Of a stretch of DNA of 33,920 bases, positions 24,327 to 33,920 are shown piece after piece (position 1 is the stretch's first letter; each line of letters begins with the position of its first letter). Where the stretch lies: contig JAFASX010000047.1 of NCBI GenBank assembly GCA_019244295.1, positions 1 through 33,920 of the forward strand, written 5' to 3'. Under the pieces are notes generated by a model. That model did no database searches and was not told the DNA's origin. It was given only the letters and a program-made list of their open reading frames with translations. The position numbers and the translations under genes are program-made. The stretch is from Pseudonocardia sp. Its GTDB lineage: Bacteria > Actinomycetota > Actinomycetes > Mycobacteriales > Pseudonocardiaceae.

Positions 24327-25445
24327 GTGCGCTTGGAAACGCTGCTCCCGCTAGGCACGGTCGACCCCGGTCCGGGGACACCGACGACTCCGTTGGATCT
24401 GACGTCGGTCGCCTCCTCGGCTGTTCTTCTGGAACAGGCCGGCTACAGCGGCCTGGTCGTGGAAGAATCCAAAGACGACCCGTTCACGGTCCTGGCCCTG
24501 GCCGCCACCGCAACCACAACGCTGCGGCTCGGCACGGCCGTAGCGATCGCATTCCCGCGCAGCCCGACCGTGATGGCACTGTCCGCGTGGACCCTGCAGA
24601 AGCTGTCCAACGGACGGTTCATCCTCGGCTTGGGTTCTCAGGTTCGGGGACATATCGAGCGTCACTATGGAGTTCCCTGGTCGGCGCCGGGGCCGTGGAT
24701 GCGCGAGTACGTCCAGGCCGTGCGGGCGGTGTGGGACTGCTGGCAGAACGACGCCCCGCTTTCCTTCGCCGGGCGTCGCTACTCGCTGAACCTGATGGTG
24801 CCGCTGTTCAACGCTGGGCCTCTTCCGCACCCGTCGATACCGATCCACTTGGCGGCGGTGAACCCGGGGATGTGCTCAGTGGCCGGTGAGGTGGCTGATG
24901 GGGTTCGCCCGCACCCTGTGTGTACCCCGTCGTACATCGCCGAGATCATGCTGCCGGCCGTGCGTCGGGGCGCTTTTCGCGCGGGTCGGTCCCTGTCGGA
25001 GTTCCGGGTGTGCATGAAGCCGCTGGTGGCTTGTGCCCGTACCGGTGCCGAGCTGGAGTCGAAAGTACGCGACGCCCGGGCCCGGATCGCGTTCTACGCC
25101 TCGACGCCCGGTTACCGAGCGGCGTTCGAGCACCTCGGGCTGAGCTCGCTGGCCGACTCCGCCGCGGTGCTGTCCCGCGCCCAACGCTGGGAGGAATTGC
25201 CGCCGTTGATCAGCGACTCGGTGTTAGAGCAGTTCACCGTGATCGGCACCTACGACGAGATCGCGTCGAAGTTGCTGGACCGCTTCGGTGACGTGGTCAC
25301 CGACATCGAGTTCTCCATCGTGGCCTCCTCCGACGAAGACCTGGTCACTCTCGCCGCGCTCGCCCACACCATCCAATCCCACGACGAAGCCGCGGCTCGC
25401 GCCACGATCACTGGTCAGCCACCTCACCCGGCGCGGGCCCGCTGA
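24327..25445 (+). CDS. LLM-class (probably F420-dependent) oxidoreductase
   Basis: A 372-residue luciferase-like monooxygenase-fold protein, start GTG 24327 chosen because family-like sequence begins there (MRLETLLPLG). Recognisable segments are YSGLVVEESKDDPFTVLALAA, TLRLGTAVAIAFPRSP, LQKLSNGRFILGLGSQV and the G-D-Y-E-like late segment TVIGTYDEIASKLLDRFGD. Actinobacterial members of this type usually use reduced F420 rather than FMN; that is inference, as no cofactor-specific residue can be proven here. Divergent from the hydrolase at 23382-24272, with which it may share regulation. Confidence 0.85.
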   Translation: MRLETLLPLGTVDPGPGTPTTPLDLTSVASSAVLLEQAGYSGLVVEESKDDPFTVLALAATATTTLRLGTAVAIAFPRSPTVMALSAWTLQKLSNGRFILGLGSQVRGHIERHYGVPWSAPGPWMREYVQAVRAVWDCWQNDAPLSFAGRRYSLNLMVPLFNAGPLPHPSIPIHLAAVNPGMCSVAGEVADGVRPHPVCTPSYIAEIMLPAVRRGAFRAGRSLSEFRVCMKPLVACARTGAELESKVRDARARIAFYASTPGYRAAFEHLGLSSLADSAAVLSRAQRWEELPPLISDSVLEQFTVIGTYDEIASKLLDRFGDVVTDIEFSIVASSDEDLVTLAALAHTIQSHDEAAARATITGQPPHPARAR

Positions 25446-25489
25446 ACATGCGGCAGGCCTGTGAACGATGGTCAGCGAGGCGACGGGAT

Positions 25490-25894
25490 CTACCCAGACG
25501 CTCTCGGTGGGACCCGGATCTCGCACGGGGCGCCGGATCCGGCCAGACGCAGGTTGGTCGTGACCAACGAGCGGCCAAGCTCGTCGGCCAAGGTGACGTG
25601 GAGACCGTCCATTACGCGGATCCCCTCCCGGAGAGCGAATGCCCGACGGACCTGTTCGAGCTTGGGCACGATGAGACGCCGTGGGAGTGACAGTGCTTCA
25701 TCCAAGGCAGATCGAGCCTGATCGGGAGTTAGCTGGCCCGTCCTGACCCAGCGGGAGACGGCGGACAGCACCTCGGCGGGCTGATGGGCGGGAGCTCGGG
25801 CTTCTCCTCCCTCACTGATCTGTTCCCACACCCAGCCGGCAGCCGGCTGATCGAGCACCAGATCGATCAGGGCCGATGCGTCCAGGACGATCAC
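25490..25894 (-). CDS. vapC: PIN-domain toxin (VapC-like)
   Basis: A 134-residue PIN-domain ribonuclease of the VapBC type. The first active-site Asp is in [12 protein letters not shown], the Glu in PAEVLSAVSR, and the second Asp in VMDGLHVTLADELG. The last acidic position, usually Asp in TTDxRL, is Asn here (VTTNLRLA), which some VapC proteins tolerate. The GTG start overlaps the stop of a tiny upstream frame (GTGA), as expected for an antitoxin-toxin pair. Such toxins cleave tRNA or rRNA when the antitoxin is degraded. Confidence 0.8.
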   Translation of the reverse strand: MIVLDASALIDLVLDQPAAGWVWEQISEGGEARAPAHQPAEVLSAVSRWVRTGQLTPDQARSALDEALSLPRRLIVPKLEQVRRAFALREGIRVMDGLHVTLADELGRSLVTTNLRLAGSGAPCEIRVPPRASG

Positions 25895-25974
25895 TCCCCG
25901 AACTCCGCGCGGACCTCGTCGAGCCGTAACATTGCCTGAAGCTCGGCCACAGCTCCGCCTTCGGAACTGGCCAC
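25891..25974 (-). CDS. Possible very short antitoxin upstream of vapC
   Basis: The frame overlapping vapC by GTGA ends [20 protein letters not shown]. From a GTG at 25974 it would be only 27 residues. The frame stays open upstream but runs antisense through the fumarase start, so a longer protein is doubtful. It has no DNA-binding fold. It could be the toxin-binding tail left from a truncated antitoxin, or an unusual small antitoxin. Confidence 0.3.
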   Translation of the reverse strand: MASSEGGAVAELQAMLRLDEVRAEFGE

Positions 25975-26025
25975 GTTGCTCCAGGCGTCGGCGGATACGG
26001 GCGCCCGCGAGGTACGGTTTTGATC

Positions 26026-27675
<1,650 letters not shown>

Positions 27676-27687
27676 TCCAGCGCGAGC

Positions 27688-30361
27688 TCAACGCAACCGG
27701 CGGGGGCCGGTGTCATCGCGGGTGGGTGCCGGCCCGAGAGTGATCCGGGCGCTGGTCACCGACGCTTGCTTCGGCGCGGCCAGTACTGGGTCCAGCCGCA
27801 GCGAACGCACCTCGGGAAGATCCTCGACCAGGCAGCTGACCCTCAACGCCAGCTGCTCCAACGCGGCCAGATCGGCCGGCTGCGCCCCGCCGTAGCCAGA
27901 CAGCAGCGGCGCGGCCCGTGGCGCGCGTATCAACCGCTCGGCATCTACGCTTGACAGCGGGATCACGTGGTAGGCGCGGTCGGCGAGCAGCTCGATCGCG
28001 ATGCCGGAGAGCCCGAAGCTCAACAGCGAACCGAACGAGGGGTCGTCAATCACCTCGAACACGCACGACGACCCCTTGGGAGCCATCTGTTGCACGTAGA
28101 TCTCCGGCTGCCCGGTGACCTCGACCAGTTCGGCGTAGGCCTGTTCCGCGGCGGCTGGCGAACCGACATCGAGCCGGATACCAATGAGATCCCGGGTTTG
28201 CCACCGCCGTCCGACGCCCTTGAGCGCGACCGGGAAGCCCAGTTCCTCGGCCGCCGCTCGCGCTGAAGACACCGAGTCAACCAAGCGGAACGCGGTCACC
28301 TCAATGCCGTAGCATGCCAGGAGCTCAGCGGTGACCTGATCGCTTAACTCCACGGGCGTCTGGGTGAAATGAGCGCGCACCAGGTCTTCGGCGCGTTCGC
28401 GGCGGATCCCGGACGGTCGGAGGTACTCACCGGGCGGATCCTCCCGCCAGCGGGCATACCGCAGCACCCGCGCGAGCGCGGCGACCGCCCGCTCGGGGCT
28501 GGGGTAGCTAGGCACCGAGCCCCGGACGGGCTCGCCCTCAGGGCCGCTGACCGCCAGCTCGGCAGGTATCCCCTCAACGGCGAGAAACGTGGTCACGACC
28601 GGTTTGGTTACTTCGGCCACCGCTGTGCGAAGGCTCGGGCGTACTCGGCGCCGGGGGTGGCCACTGGTGGGACAAACACTGCGACCAGCGCATCGCTGTC
28701 CGGCGCGTGCGCAGCGGACGACACCGCATCGGCGAACTTCTCTGGGGTCGCGGCGGTGCCGACGTCCAGCGGCGGCCCGGCGGGGCGTAAACCCTCGTCA
28801 TGCAGTGCGTCGGTAACCAACATGCCCAGCGCGGTGGAGTTGCTGACCACCGCCACCCGAGGCCCTGTCGGCAGCGGTTGGTAGGCAAGCAGCAACGCGG
28901 TGTCGAACAGCTGCGCCAGCGTCTGGACCCGGATCACGCCGGCCTGTTCGAACAACGCCTGCACGCTGGCTTCGTCGACCGGTTCCGTGCTCATTCCAGC
29001 CCTCGCCTCGGCTGGCGGCGCGCTGAACCGTCCGCTCTTGACCGCCACGATCGGTTTGCGCCGAGCCAGTCGCCGGGCCAGCCGGGCGAATTTGCGCGGG
29101 TTGCCGAAGCTCTCCAGGTAGAGCAGCACCACGTCGGTAGCGGGGTCGGTCTGCCAGTACTGCAGCAGGTCGTTGCCGGACAGGTCGGCTCGGTTGCCGG
29201 CCGAAACGAAGGTGGACAGCCCCAGCCCCCGGTTCCTGAGCCAGCCAAGATCGCGATACCGAGAGCGCCGGATTGGCAGAAGAAGCCGACCCGGCCGGGC
29301 ACTGGCAGGTCCGGGGCTAAAGTGGCGTTGAGTGTGACCTCGGGCGAGGTGTTGGCGACCCCGAGGGCGTTCGGCCCGATCACCCGCATGCCGTGTGCCC
29401 TGGCTTCATCGACCAGCCGGCGTTGGGCGCCGCGACCGGCTTCGTCGGCGTCGGCAAACCCTGAGCTCAACACCAGCAGCGCCTTGACGCCTTTGGCCAG
29501 ACAGGAGTCCATCACGTTGTCGACGCTGGCCGCCGGCACCGCGACCACGGCGAGATCAACGTCGTCCGGGATCTCGACGACGCCGCGGTAAGCACGCACC
29601 CCACGCACCGAACGCACCGGCCTTTCCCCGGAGTTCCCCGAGTTCACCGGGTACACCGGCCCGGTGAAGTTGCCCCGCAACAGGTTCGCCAGCACCGCGT
29701 GCCCGATCTTGCGCGGATCGGTCGAGGCCCCGATCACCGCCACCGAACTCGGATGCAGCACATTGTGTACGCTGCGGGCTTCGGCGGCCTGCTCGCGGGC
29801 GTCGCGCACCGCCAGGGAGCGCTCGGTCGAGTCGACGTCCAACTCCAGGTGCACCACGCCCTCGGCGAACTCTCCCCGGACCTGGTAGCCGGCGTGCCGG
29901 AACACTCGCACCATTTGGCGGTTCTCGGCCAACACCTCGGCTTCGAACCGCTCGACCCCGTTCTCCTTGGCGGCCGCCGCGAGGTGCTCCAGCAGAATGC
30001 TGCCTAACCCCCGGCCTCGGTGGTCGTCTCGCACGACGAACGCCACCTCGGCGGCTGAGCTGGCGGCAAGCCGGACGTATCGACCCACCGCCACAATGTC
30101 ATCGCCGAGGAACCCGACCAGCGCGACCGTGTCGTGGTGATCGACCACGGTGAACCGCCGAAGATCGGCTTCCGGGATTGTCGGGTAGGGAGAGAAGAAC
30201 CGGAGATAACGGGTGCGCTCGGACAGCCGGGCGTGGAACGCCAGCAACGCGGCGGCGTCAGAGGGCTGGATTGGACGCAGGTGCACGACGCCGCCGTCCG
30301 AGGCCACCACGTCGGCTTCCCAGTGCCGTGGGCACTGCCCGTCTTGCCCGTCTTCTGGCAT
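27688..30361 (-). pseudogene. Bifunctional GNAT acetyltransferase/ADP-forming acyl-CoA synthetase (Pat-like) with two frameshifts
   Basis: The intact gene would encode about 890 residues. Frame 1 (ATG 30361 to about 29244) holds a GNAT domain (acetyl-CoA motif VVRDDHRGRGLGSILLEHLA) and a CoA-binding Rossmann domain (SSVAVIGASTDPRKIGHAVL, MRVIGPNALGVANT). After GALGIAILA a one-base loss shifts to frame 2 (WLRNRGLGLSTFVSAGNRADL, then the succinyl-CoA-synthetase-like domain). A second one-base loss near 28632 (EYAR | SLRTAVAEVTKPVVTTF) shifts to frame 3, which holds the C-terminal ATP-grasp-like domain to 27688. This family acetylates lysines such as that of acyl-CoA synthetases. It is 2 nt downstream of acuC, encoding the reverse activity. 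Either inactivated or an indel artefact. Confidence 0.82.
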
Positions 30362-30363
30362 GG

Positions 30364-31563
30364 TCAGTCTCGCGGGTCGTGCGGGTCTAGGCCGTGCAGC
30401 GGGAAAACCGCGTTGCGGGTGGCCTCAATAGCATCGTCCACCCGGTCAGCGCCGGTGCCCCATGGCTGGTAACTGATCTCGCCATGCTCTCCCATCGTGG
30501 TCGGCAACGGTCGTCTGGTCAGCGTGGCGGCGTGCGCGGTCCAGATCGCCGGGATGGGCGTCTCCGGGTCGAGGTCGCGGTCGAGAACCGTGGCCAACAG
30601 ATGCGTCCACGACCGGGGCACGACCCGGTACAGACCGTAACCGCCGCCGCCCAAAGCCAGCCATTTGCCTCCCGCCATGGTCTCGGCGAGCTCGCGCAGC
30701 ACCAGGTAGATAGCTCGGTGGCCGTCGACCGTGAGGCTCAGCTCGGCCAGCGGGTCCTCCCGGTGGGTGTCCGCGCCGCATTGGGTGACCAGAATCGACG
30801 GCCGGAACCGCGCCAGCAGCGCGGGAACCACCGCGTGGAAGGCCCGCAGCCACGCCGCGTCAGCGATGCCCGGCGGCAGCGCCAGGTTGACCGCCGTGCC
30901 GGAGGCGTCACCCGACCCGACCTCGGTGGGCCACCCCGTCCCCGGCCACAGGGTCAGCGGGTGCTGGTGCACCGAGATGGTCAACACCCGCGGATCGCTG
31001 GCGAACGCGGCTTGTACCCCGTCGCCGTGGTGCACGTCGACATCGACATAGGCCACCCGCTCGAACCCGTGGTCCAGCAACCAGGAAATCGCCACCGCAC
31101 AGTCGTTGTAGACGCAGAACCCGGACGCCCGTTTGGCCATCGCGTGGTGCAGCCCACCGGCGATGTTGATCGCCCGGTTGGCTCTGCCTTCGGCGATCTC
31201 CCGCGCGGCCAGCAGCGAGCCCCCGCACACCAGCGCGCTGGCCTCATGCATCCGGGGGAAAATCGGGTTGTCCTCGGTACCCAGGCCATGACCCTGCCAG
31301 TACGGCGCGTTAGGCGCGGCGCGCACCGCCGCCAGGTACGCCGAGCTGTGCACCCGCTCGATCTCGTGGTCGGGGGCTGGCCGCGGCGCCAACAATGGGA
31401 CGCCCTCCAGCACGCCCAGGGCGGTAGCCAGCCGCACGGTGAGGTCGAGCCGGATCGGGTTGAGCGGGTGGGACTGGCTGAGCCGGTAGTCGAGGAAGTC
31501 CGGTGTCCAGATCACCGCTGGAGGCCGATCGCCGCCCGGAGTTCCCGAACCTGGCGCGTTCAT
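30364..31563 (-). CDS. acuC: Acetoin utilization protein AcuC (histone-deacetylase family)
   Basis: A 399-residue zinc-dependent lysine deacetylase, from the ATG at 31563 that overlaps the sulfurtransferase stop as TGATG; the open frame extends 60 codons further but is antisense to that gene. Active-site segments are intact: NIAGGLHHAMAKRASGFCVYND, YVDVDVHHGDGVQAAF with the Asp-x-His zinc ligands, TISVHQHPLTLWPGTG, TQCGADTHREDPLA with the second zinc Asp, and LALGGGGYG. AcuC deacetylates acetyl-CoA synthetase and so opposes a Pat-type acetyltransferase, whose gene follows after 2 nt. Confidence 0.93.
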   Translation of the reverse strand: MNAPGSGTPGGDRPPAVIWTPDFLDYRLSQSHPLNPIRLDLTVRLATALGVLEGVPLLAPRPAPDHEIERVHSSAYLAAVRAAPNAPYWQGHGLGTEDNPIFPRMHEASALVCGGSLLAAREIAEGRANRAINIAGGLHHAMAKRASGFCVYNDCAVAISWLLDHGFERVAYVDVDVHHGDGVQAAFASDPRVLTISVHQHPLTLWPGTGWPTEVGSGDASGTAVNLALPPGIADAAWLRAFHAVVPALLARFRPSILVTQCGADTHREDPLAELSLTVDGHRAIYLVLRELAETMAGGKWLALGGGGYGLYRVVPRSWTHLLATVLDRDLDPETPIPAIWTAHAATLTRRPLPTTMGEHGEISYQPWGTGADRVDDAIEATRNAVFPLHGLDPHDPRD

Positions 31564-32474
31564 CACCGCGCCGACCCGGCCCCAGGCCGCGCGCCAACCG
31601 CCACAACCGCCACCGGGCGGGCCGGATCGGCGCACCAGTTCGACCACGAACCGGCATACAACGCGGCCGGCCGTTCCGGCGTACGCACCCCGGCGTACTC
31701 CATGGCCAGCACCACCGAGCACGCGGTCACCCCGGACCCGCAATACGCGCCGACCGGCACGTCAGCGCTGACCCCGAGCCGCTCGAAGCGCGCCGCGAGC
31801 TCGCCGGCCGAGCGCCAATAGCCGTCCGGGCCCAGGTGGTCGCCGCTTGGCGCGTTGCGGGCCCCGGGAATGTGCCCAGCGCGGGGATCTATCGGCTCGG
31901 TCTCACCCCGGTAGCGAGCCGGGGCGCGGGCATCGAGCAGAACCCCGGAGTGGGCGACGTCGGCCGCGCCGTGCGCGTCGAGCACCGGCATCGCGCCCGG
32001 CCAGAGCCCGACCAGCCGCGCCGGGGGACGGTTCGGTTCGTCGGTGGTGACCGGATACCCCGCCGCTACCCAGGCCGCGTACCCACCGTCGAGTACCTTG
32101 ACCTGGTCCGGCGGGAAACCCAGCCACCGCAGCAGCCACCACGCCCGAGCCGCCACCGACCCATCGGCGTCGTCGTAGGCGATCACCGCCGAGCGCGGCC
32201 CGACGCCGAGCCCGGCAAGGGTGTCAATGAGCCGGTCAGGCTCGGGCAAAGGATGGCGTCCGGCGTGGCCAGGCGGGTCGGCGAGCGCGGTGTCGAGGTC
32301 GACAAAGACCGCACCGGGCAGATGGCCCGCGCGATAGTCGGACAACGCTGACGGGCCAGTCAACCGCCAGCGCACGTCAAGCGGGACAGGTTGCTGCTCC
32401 ACCGCGCGGTCGGCGCTTTCGGTGAATAGCTGGCTCACGGCGGCGGGTCGGATCAACGGTGACACGCCTTCCAT
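31563..32474 (-). CDS. Sulfurtransferase (tandem rhodanese, mercaptopyruvate-type)
   Basis: About 303 residues from the ATG at 32474 (a GTG three codons later, or an ATG at 32495, are alternatives). Two rhodanese domains are present: the inactive first one (LDVRWRL, GHLPGAVFVDLDTALA, VIAYDDADGSVAARAWWLLRWLG) and a second one with the active loop CGSGVTA and EYAGVRTPERPAALYAGSWSNW. The CGSGVTA loop is typical of 3-mercaptopyruvate sulfurtransferases, whereas thiosulfate enzymes usually have CRKGVTA. It moves sulfur from a donor to cyanide or a thiol acceptor. First gene of the sseA-like/acuC/pat minus-strand operon. Confidence 0.9.
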   Translation of the reverse strand: MEGVSPLIRPAAVSQLFTESADRAVEQQPVPLDVRWRLTGPSALSDYRAGHLPGAVFVDLDTALADPPGHAGRHPLPEPDRLIDTLAGLGVGPRSAVIAYDDADGSVAARAWWLLRWLGFPPDQVKVLDGGYAAWVAAGYPVTTDEPNRPPARLVGLWPGAMPVLDAHGAADVAHSGVLLDARAPARYRGETEPIDPRAGHIPGARNAPSGDHLGPDGYWRSAGELAARFERLGVSADVPVGAYCGSGVTACSVVLAMEYAGVRTPERPAALYAGSWSNWCADPARPVAVVAVGARPGAGSAR

Positions 32475-32548
32475 CCTGCACCGCGAACGCGGCATCGACC
32501 GAGTCGACCACGATTGGGCGGACCCAGCCCATTACGTCGCCCAGCCGA

Positions 32549-32571
32549 TACGATTAGCCCGGACGAAGGGG
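32549..32571 (+). promoter_or_regulatory. Candidate ideR promoter and ribosome-binding site
   Basis: TACGAT (32549-32554) fits the -10 form TANNNT and GAAGGGG (32565-32571) is the ribosome-binding site for GTG 32580. The -35 region is weak. I see no IdeR box (TTAGGTTAGGCTAA-like) in this 105-bp divergent gap. Confidence 0.35.
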
Positions 32572-32579
32572 CGGCCAAC

Positions 32580-33287
32580 GTGAACGACCTCATTGATACC
32601 ACCGAGATGTACCTGCGGACCATCTACGAGTTGGAAGAAGAGGGCATCGTTCCGTTACGCGCTCGGATTGCCGAACGGCTCGCGCAGAGCGGGCCCACAG
32701 TGAGCCAGACGGTGGCCCGGATGGAGCGCGACGGGCTGTTGGTGGTGGCCGGCGACCGGCATCTTGAGCTCACCGATGCCGGGCGCAGCAGAGCCGTCGC
32801 CGTTATGCGCAAGCATCGGCTGGCCGAGCGGCTGCTGATCGACGTGATCGGCCTGGAGTGGGAACACGTGCATGCGGAGGCGTGTCGGTGGGAGCACGTC
32901 ATGAGCGATGCGGTGGAGCGCAAGCTTGTCCGGCTGCTCGGGCATCCTACGGTTTCACCATACGGCAACCCGATTCCCGGTCTGGAGCAGCTCGAGCAGC
33001 CGGACTCCGACGCTGGTGAGGTGCCAATCCTGGAAATTGGGCTGCAGCGGCTCGATGAGTTCGCCCGCCGGGGCGGGGGGACGGCGGAGGTCCGCCGGAT
33101 CGCTGAGCATGTCCAGGCTGACCCTGAGCTGATGACCGAACTCAAGATAGCCAGCATCGTGCCAGGCCAACCTATCCAGGTGAGCCCCATCCTCCGGTTC
33201 GGTGATGCCATCTCAGTGAGATCGGAGTCCGAAGCGGTCAGCTTGCAACCGTACATCGCGCACGCCGTCTTGGTTCGCGTCTGTTAA
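32580..33287 (+). CDS. ideR: Iron-dependent transcriptional regulator IdeR/DtxR
   Basis: A 235-residue DtxR-family regulator with the usual three parts: an N-terminal winged helix (SGPTVSQTVARMERDGLL as recognition helix, about residues 37-54), a dimerization and metal domain, and a C-terminal SH3-like domain (PGQPIQVSPILRFGDAIS). With the GTG at 32580 as residue 1, all ligands known from DtxR/IdeR fall at the classical numbers: M10, C102, E105, H106 for the primary site and H79, E83, H98 for the ancillary site. This confirms both the start and iron-type rather than manganese-type metal sensing. galE follows on the same strand, as in other actinobacteria. Confidence 0.95.
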   Translation: MNDLIDTTEMYLRTIYELEEEGIVPLRARIAERLAQSGPTVSQTVARMERDGLLVVAGDRHLELTDAGRSRAVAVMRKHRLAERLLIDVIGLEWEHVHAEACRWEHVMSDAVERKLVRLLGHPTVSPYGNPIPGLEQLEQPDSDAGEVPILEIGLQRLDEFARRGGGTAEVRRIAEHVQADPELMTELKIASIVPGQPIQVSPILRFGDAISVRSESEAVSLQPYIAHAVLVRVC

Positions 33288-33391
33288 GGCCACGCCGAGC
33301 CCATCCGCGCCCCGCGCCCGATCGGTCGCCGCCTGCCGCTGGCATGGGACCGTGTGCGACGACCGAGAGCGAACGGCGAAAGGGGTAAAAC

Positions 33392-33920
33392 GTGCGGTTG
33401 TTGGTGACGGGCGGAGCGGGCTACATCGGCAGTGTGTGCGCGGCACACCTGATCGAACAAGGTCACGACGTGGTCGTGATCGACGATCTGTCGACCGGGC
33501 ATCGCGACGCGGTGCCCAGTGGCTGTGAGTTCGTCGAGGGCGACCTAGCTGAGTTGGCTGGCCCGACATTGGCCGGCGGCATCGACGGCGTGCTGCACTT
33601 CGCGGCAAAGTCCCTGGTGGGCGAGTCCGTGGAACACCCGGAGCGGTACTGGCATGGCAATGTGGTGACCACCTTGCGGTTGCTGGACGCGATGCGCGAA
33701 CACCGCACACCCCGGTTGGTGTTTTCCTCCACCGCCGCCGTTTACGGTGAACCGGCCCGCACACCCATCACCGAAGACACCCCGCCGGTACCGACCAACC
33801 CCTACGGAGCCACCAAGCTGGCGATCGATCAGGCGATCTCCAGCTACGCCCGCGCGCACGGGCTGGCGGCGGTCAGCCTGCGGTATTTCAACGTGGCCGG
33901 CGCGCACGGGCGCTTCGGCG
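33392..33920 (+). CDS. galE: UDP-glucose 4-epimerase GalE, 5' part (runs off the window)
   Basis: The first 176 residues of GalE are present; the gene continues beyond the window. The GTG at 33392 is preceded by AAAGGGG seven bases upstream. Motifs: NAD-binding [49 protein letters not shown], then the Ser of [10 protein letters not shown] and the catalytic YGATK pair (Tyr and Lys) of short-chain dehydrogenase-type epimerases, followed by LRYFNVAGA. It interconverts UDP-glucose and UDP-galactose for polysaccharide synthesis. The ideR-galE order is common in actinobacteria. Confidence 0.94.
   Translation, partial: MRLLVTGGAGYIGSVCAAHLIEQGHDVVVIDDLSTGHRDAVPSGCEFVEGDLAELAGPTLAGGIDGVLHFAAKSLVGESVEHPERYWHGNVVTTLRLLDAMREHRTPRLVFSSTAAVYGEPARTPITEDTPPVPTNPYGATKLAIDQAISSYARAHGLAAVSLRYFNVAGAHGRFG

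Noticed and set aside
30394..31821. Plus-strand open frame (475 codons) antisense to acuC
   Set aside because: acuC is clearly coding. The antisense product is Arg/Gln/Pro-rich without domains.
32475..32579. IdeR box in the sseA-ideR gap
   Set aside because: I looked for the TTAGGTTAGGCTAACCTAA-type palindrome and saw nothing close.

Overview
The window comes from a high-GC actinobacterium. GTG starts are common, genes overlap as ATGA, GTGA or TGATG, and it carries an IdeR/DtxR regulator followed by galE, an F420-type LLM oxidoreductase and a class I fumarase. The H2-uptake operon looks like actinobacterial group 1h (high-affinity, atmospheric H2). A Pseudonocardiales-like host is my best guess, but the sequence does not prove it.

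Layout. (1) 1-8152: a tightly packed plus-strand [NiFe]-hydrogenase operon. It starts inside the large subunit (hhyL) and continues with an Fe-S protein (hhyE-like), DUF5947, DUF6084, a 465-residue protein of unknown function, the large-subunit endopeptidase, and hypC-D-E-A-B. Most junctions overlap or are separated by under 12 nt, so the genes are probably translationally coupled. hhyS and hypF are not in the window. (2) 8153-8925: a decayed toxin-antitoxin module, another minus-strand relic, and a perfect CRP/GlxR-type palindrome. (3) 8926-17540: an accessory metabolic cluster. It holds a tandem CaiB/BaiF CoA-transferase (frameshifted twice, with compensation), an acyl-CoA/aryl-CoA ligase, an MFS carrier split by an in-frame TGA, a metal-type ABC importer (ATPase, permease, lipoprotein) and a convergent FAD monooxygenase. 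(4) 17646-23290: a graveyard of accessory DNA. It includes an internally deleted PaaK-like ligase, a PD-(D/E)XK nuclease with a four-Cys motif, an IstB remnant, frameshifted small ribbon-helix-helix-like genes, an Rpn-like nuclease, a truncated sigma factor and an IS3 orfA fragment. (5) 23382-33920: housekeeping-like DNA. It holds an alpha/beta hydrolase divergent from an LLM oxidoreductase, a VapC-like toxin, fumarase, a twice-frameshifted GNAT/acyl-CoA synthetase (Pat-like), acuC, a sulfurtransferase, ideR and the start of galE.

How the genes work together. The hydrogenase block contains most of what is needed to build the NiFe(CN)2CO site: HypA/HypB for nickel, HypC/D/E for the Fe(CN)2CO unit, and the protease for the final C-terminal cleavage. 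It also carries a candidate electron-transfer protein. The accessory cluster combines CoA activation and transfer with transport and an oxygenase. Its substrate is unknown, and two of its genes are broken in this sequence. The sseA-acuC-pat minus-strand operon pairs a lysine deacetylase with an acetyltransferase/acyl-CoA synthetase that carries two single-base deletions. The many frameshifts, mostly in accessory DNA, point either to genome decay or to indel errors in the assembly. The sequence alone cannot separate these.
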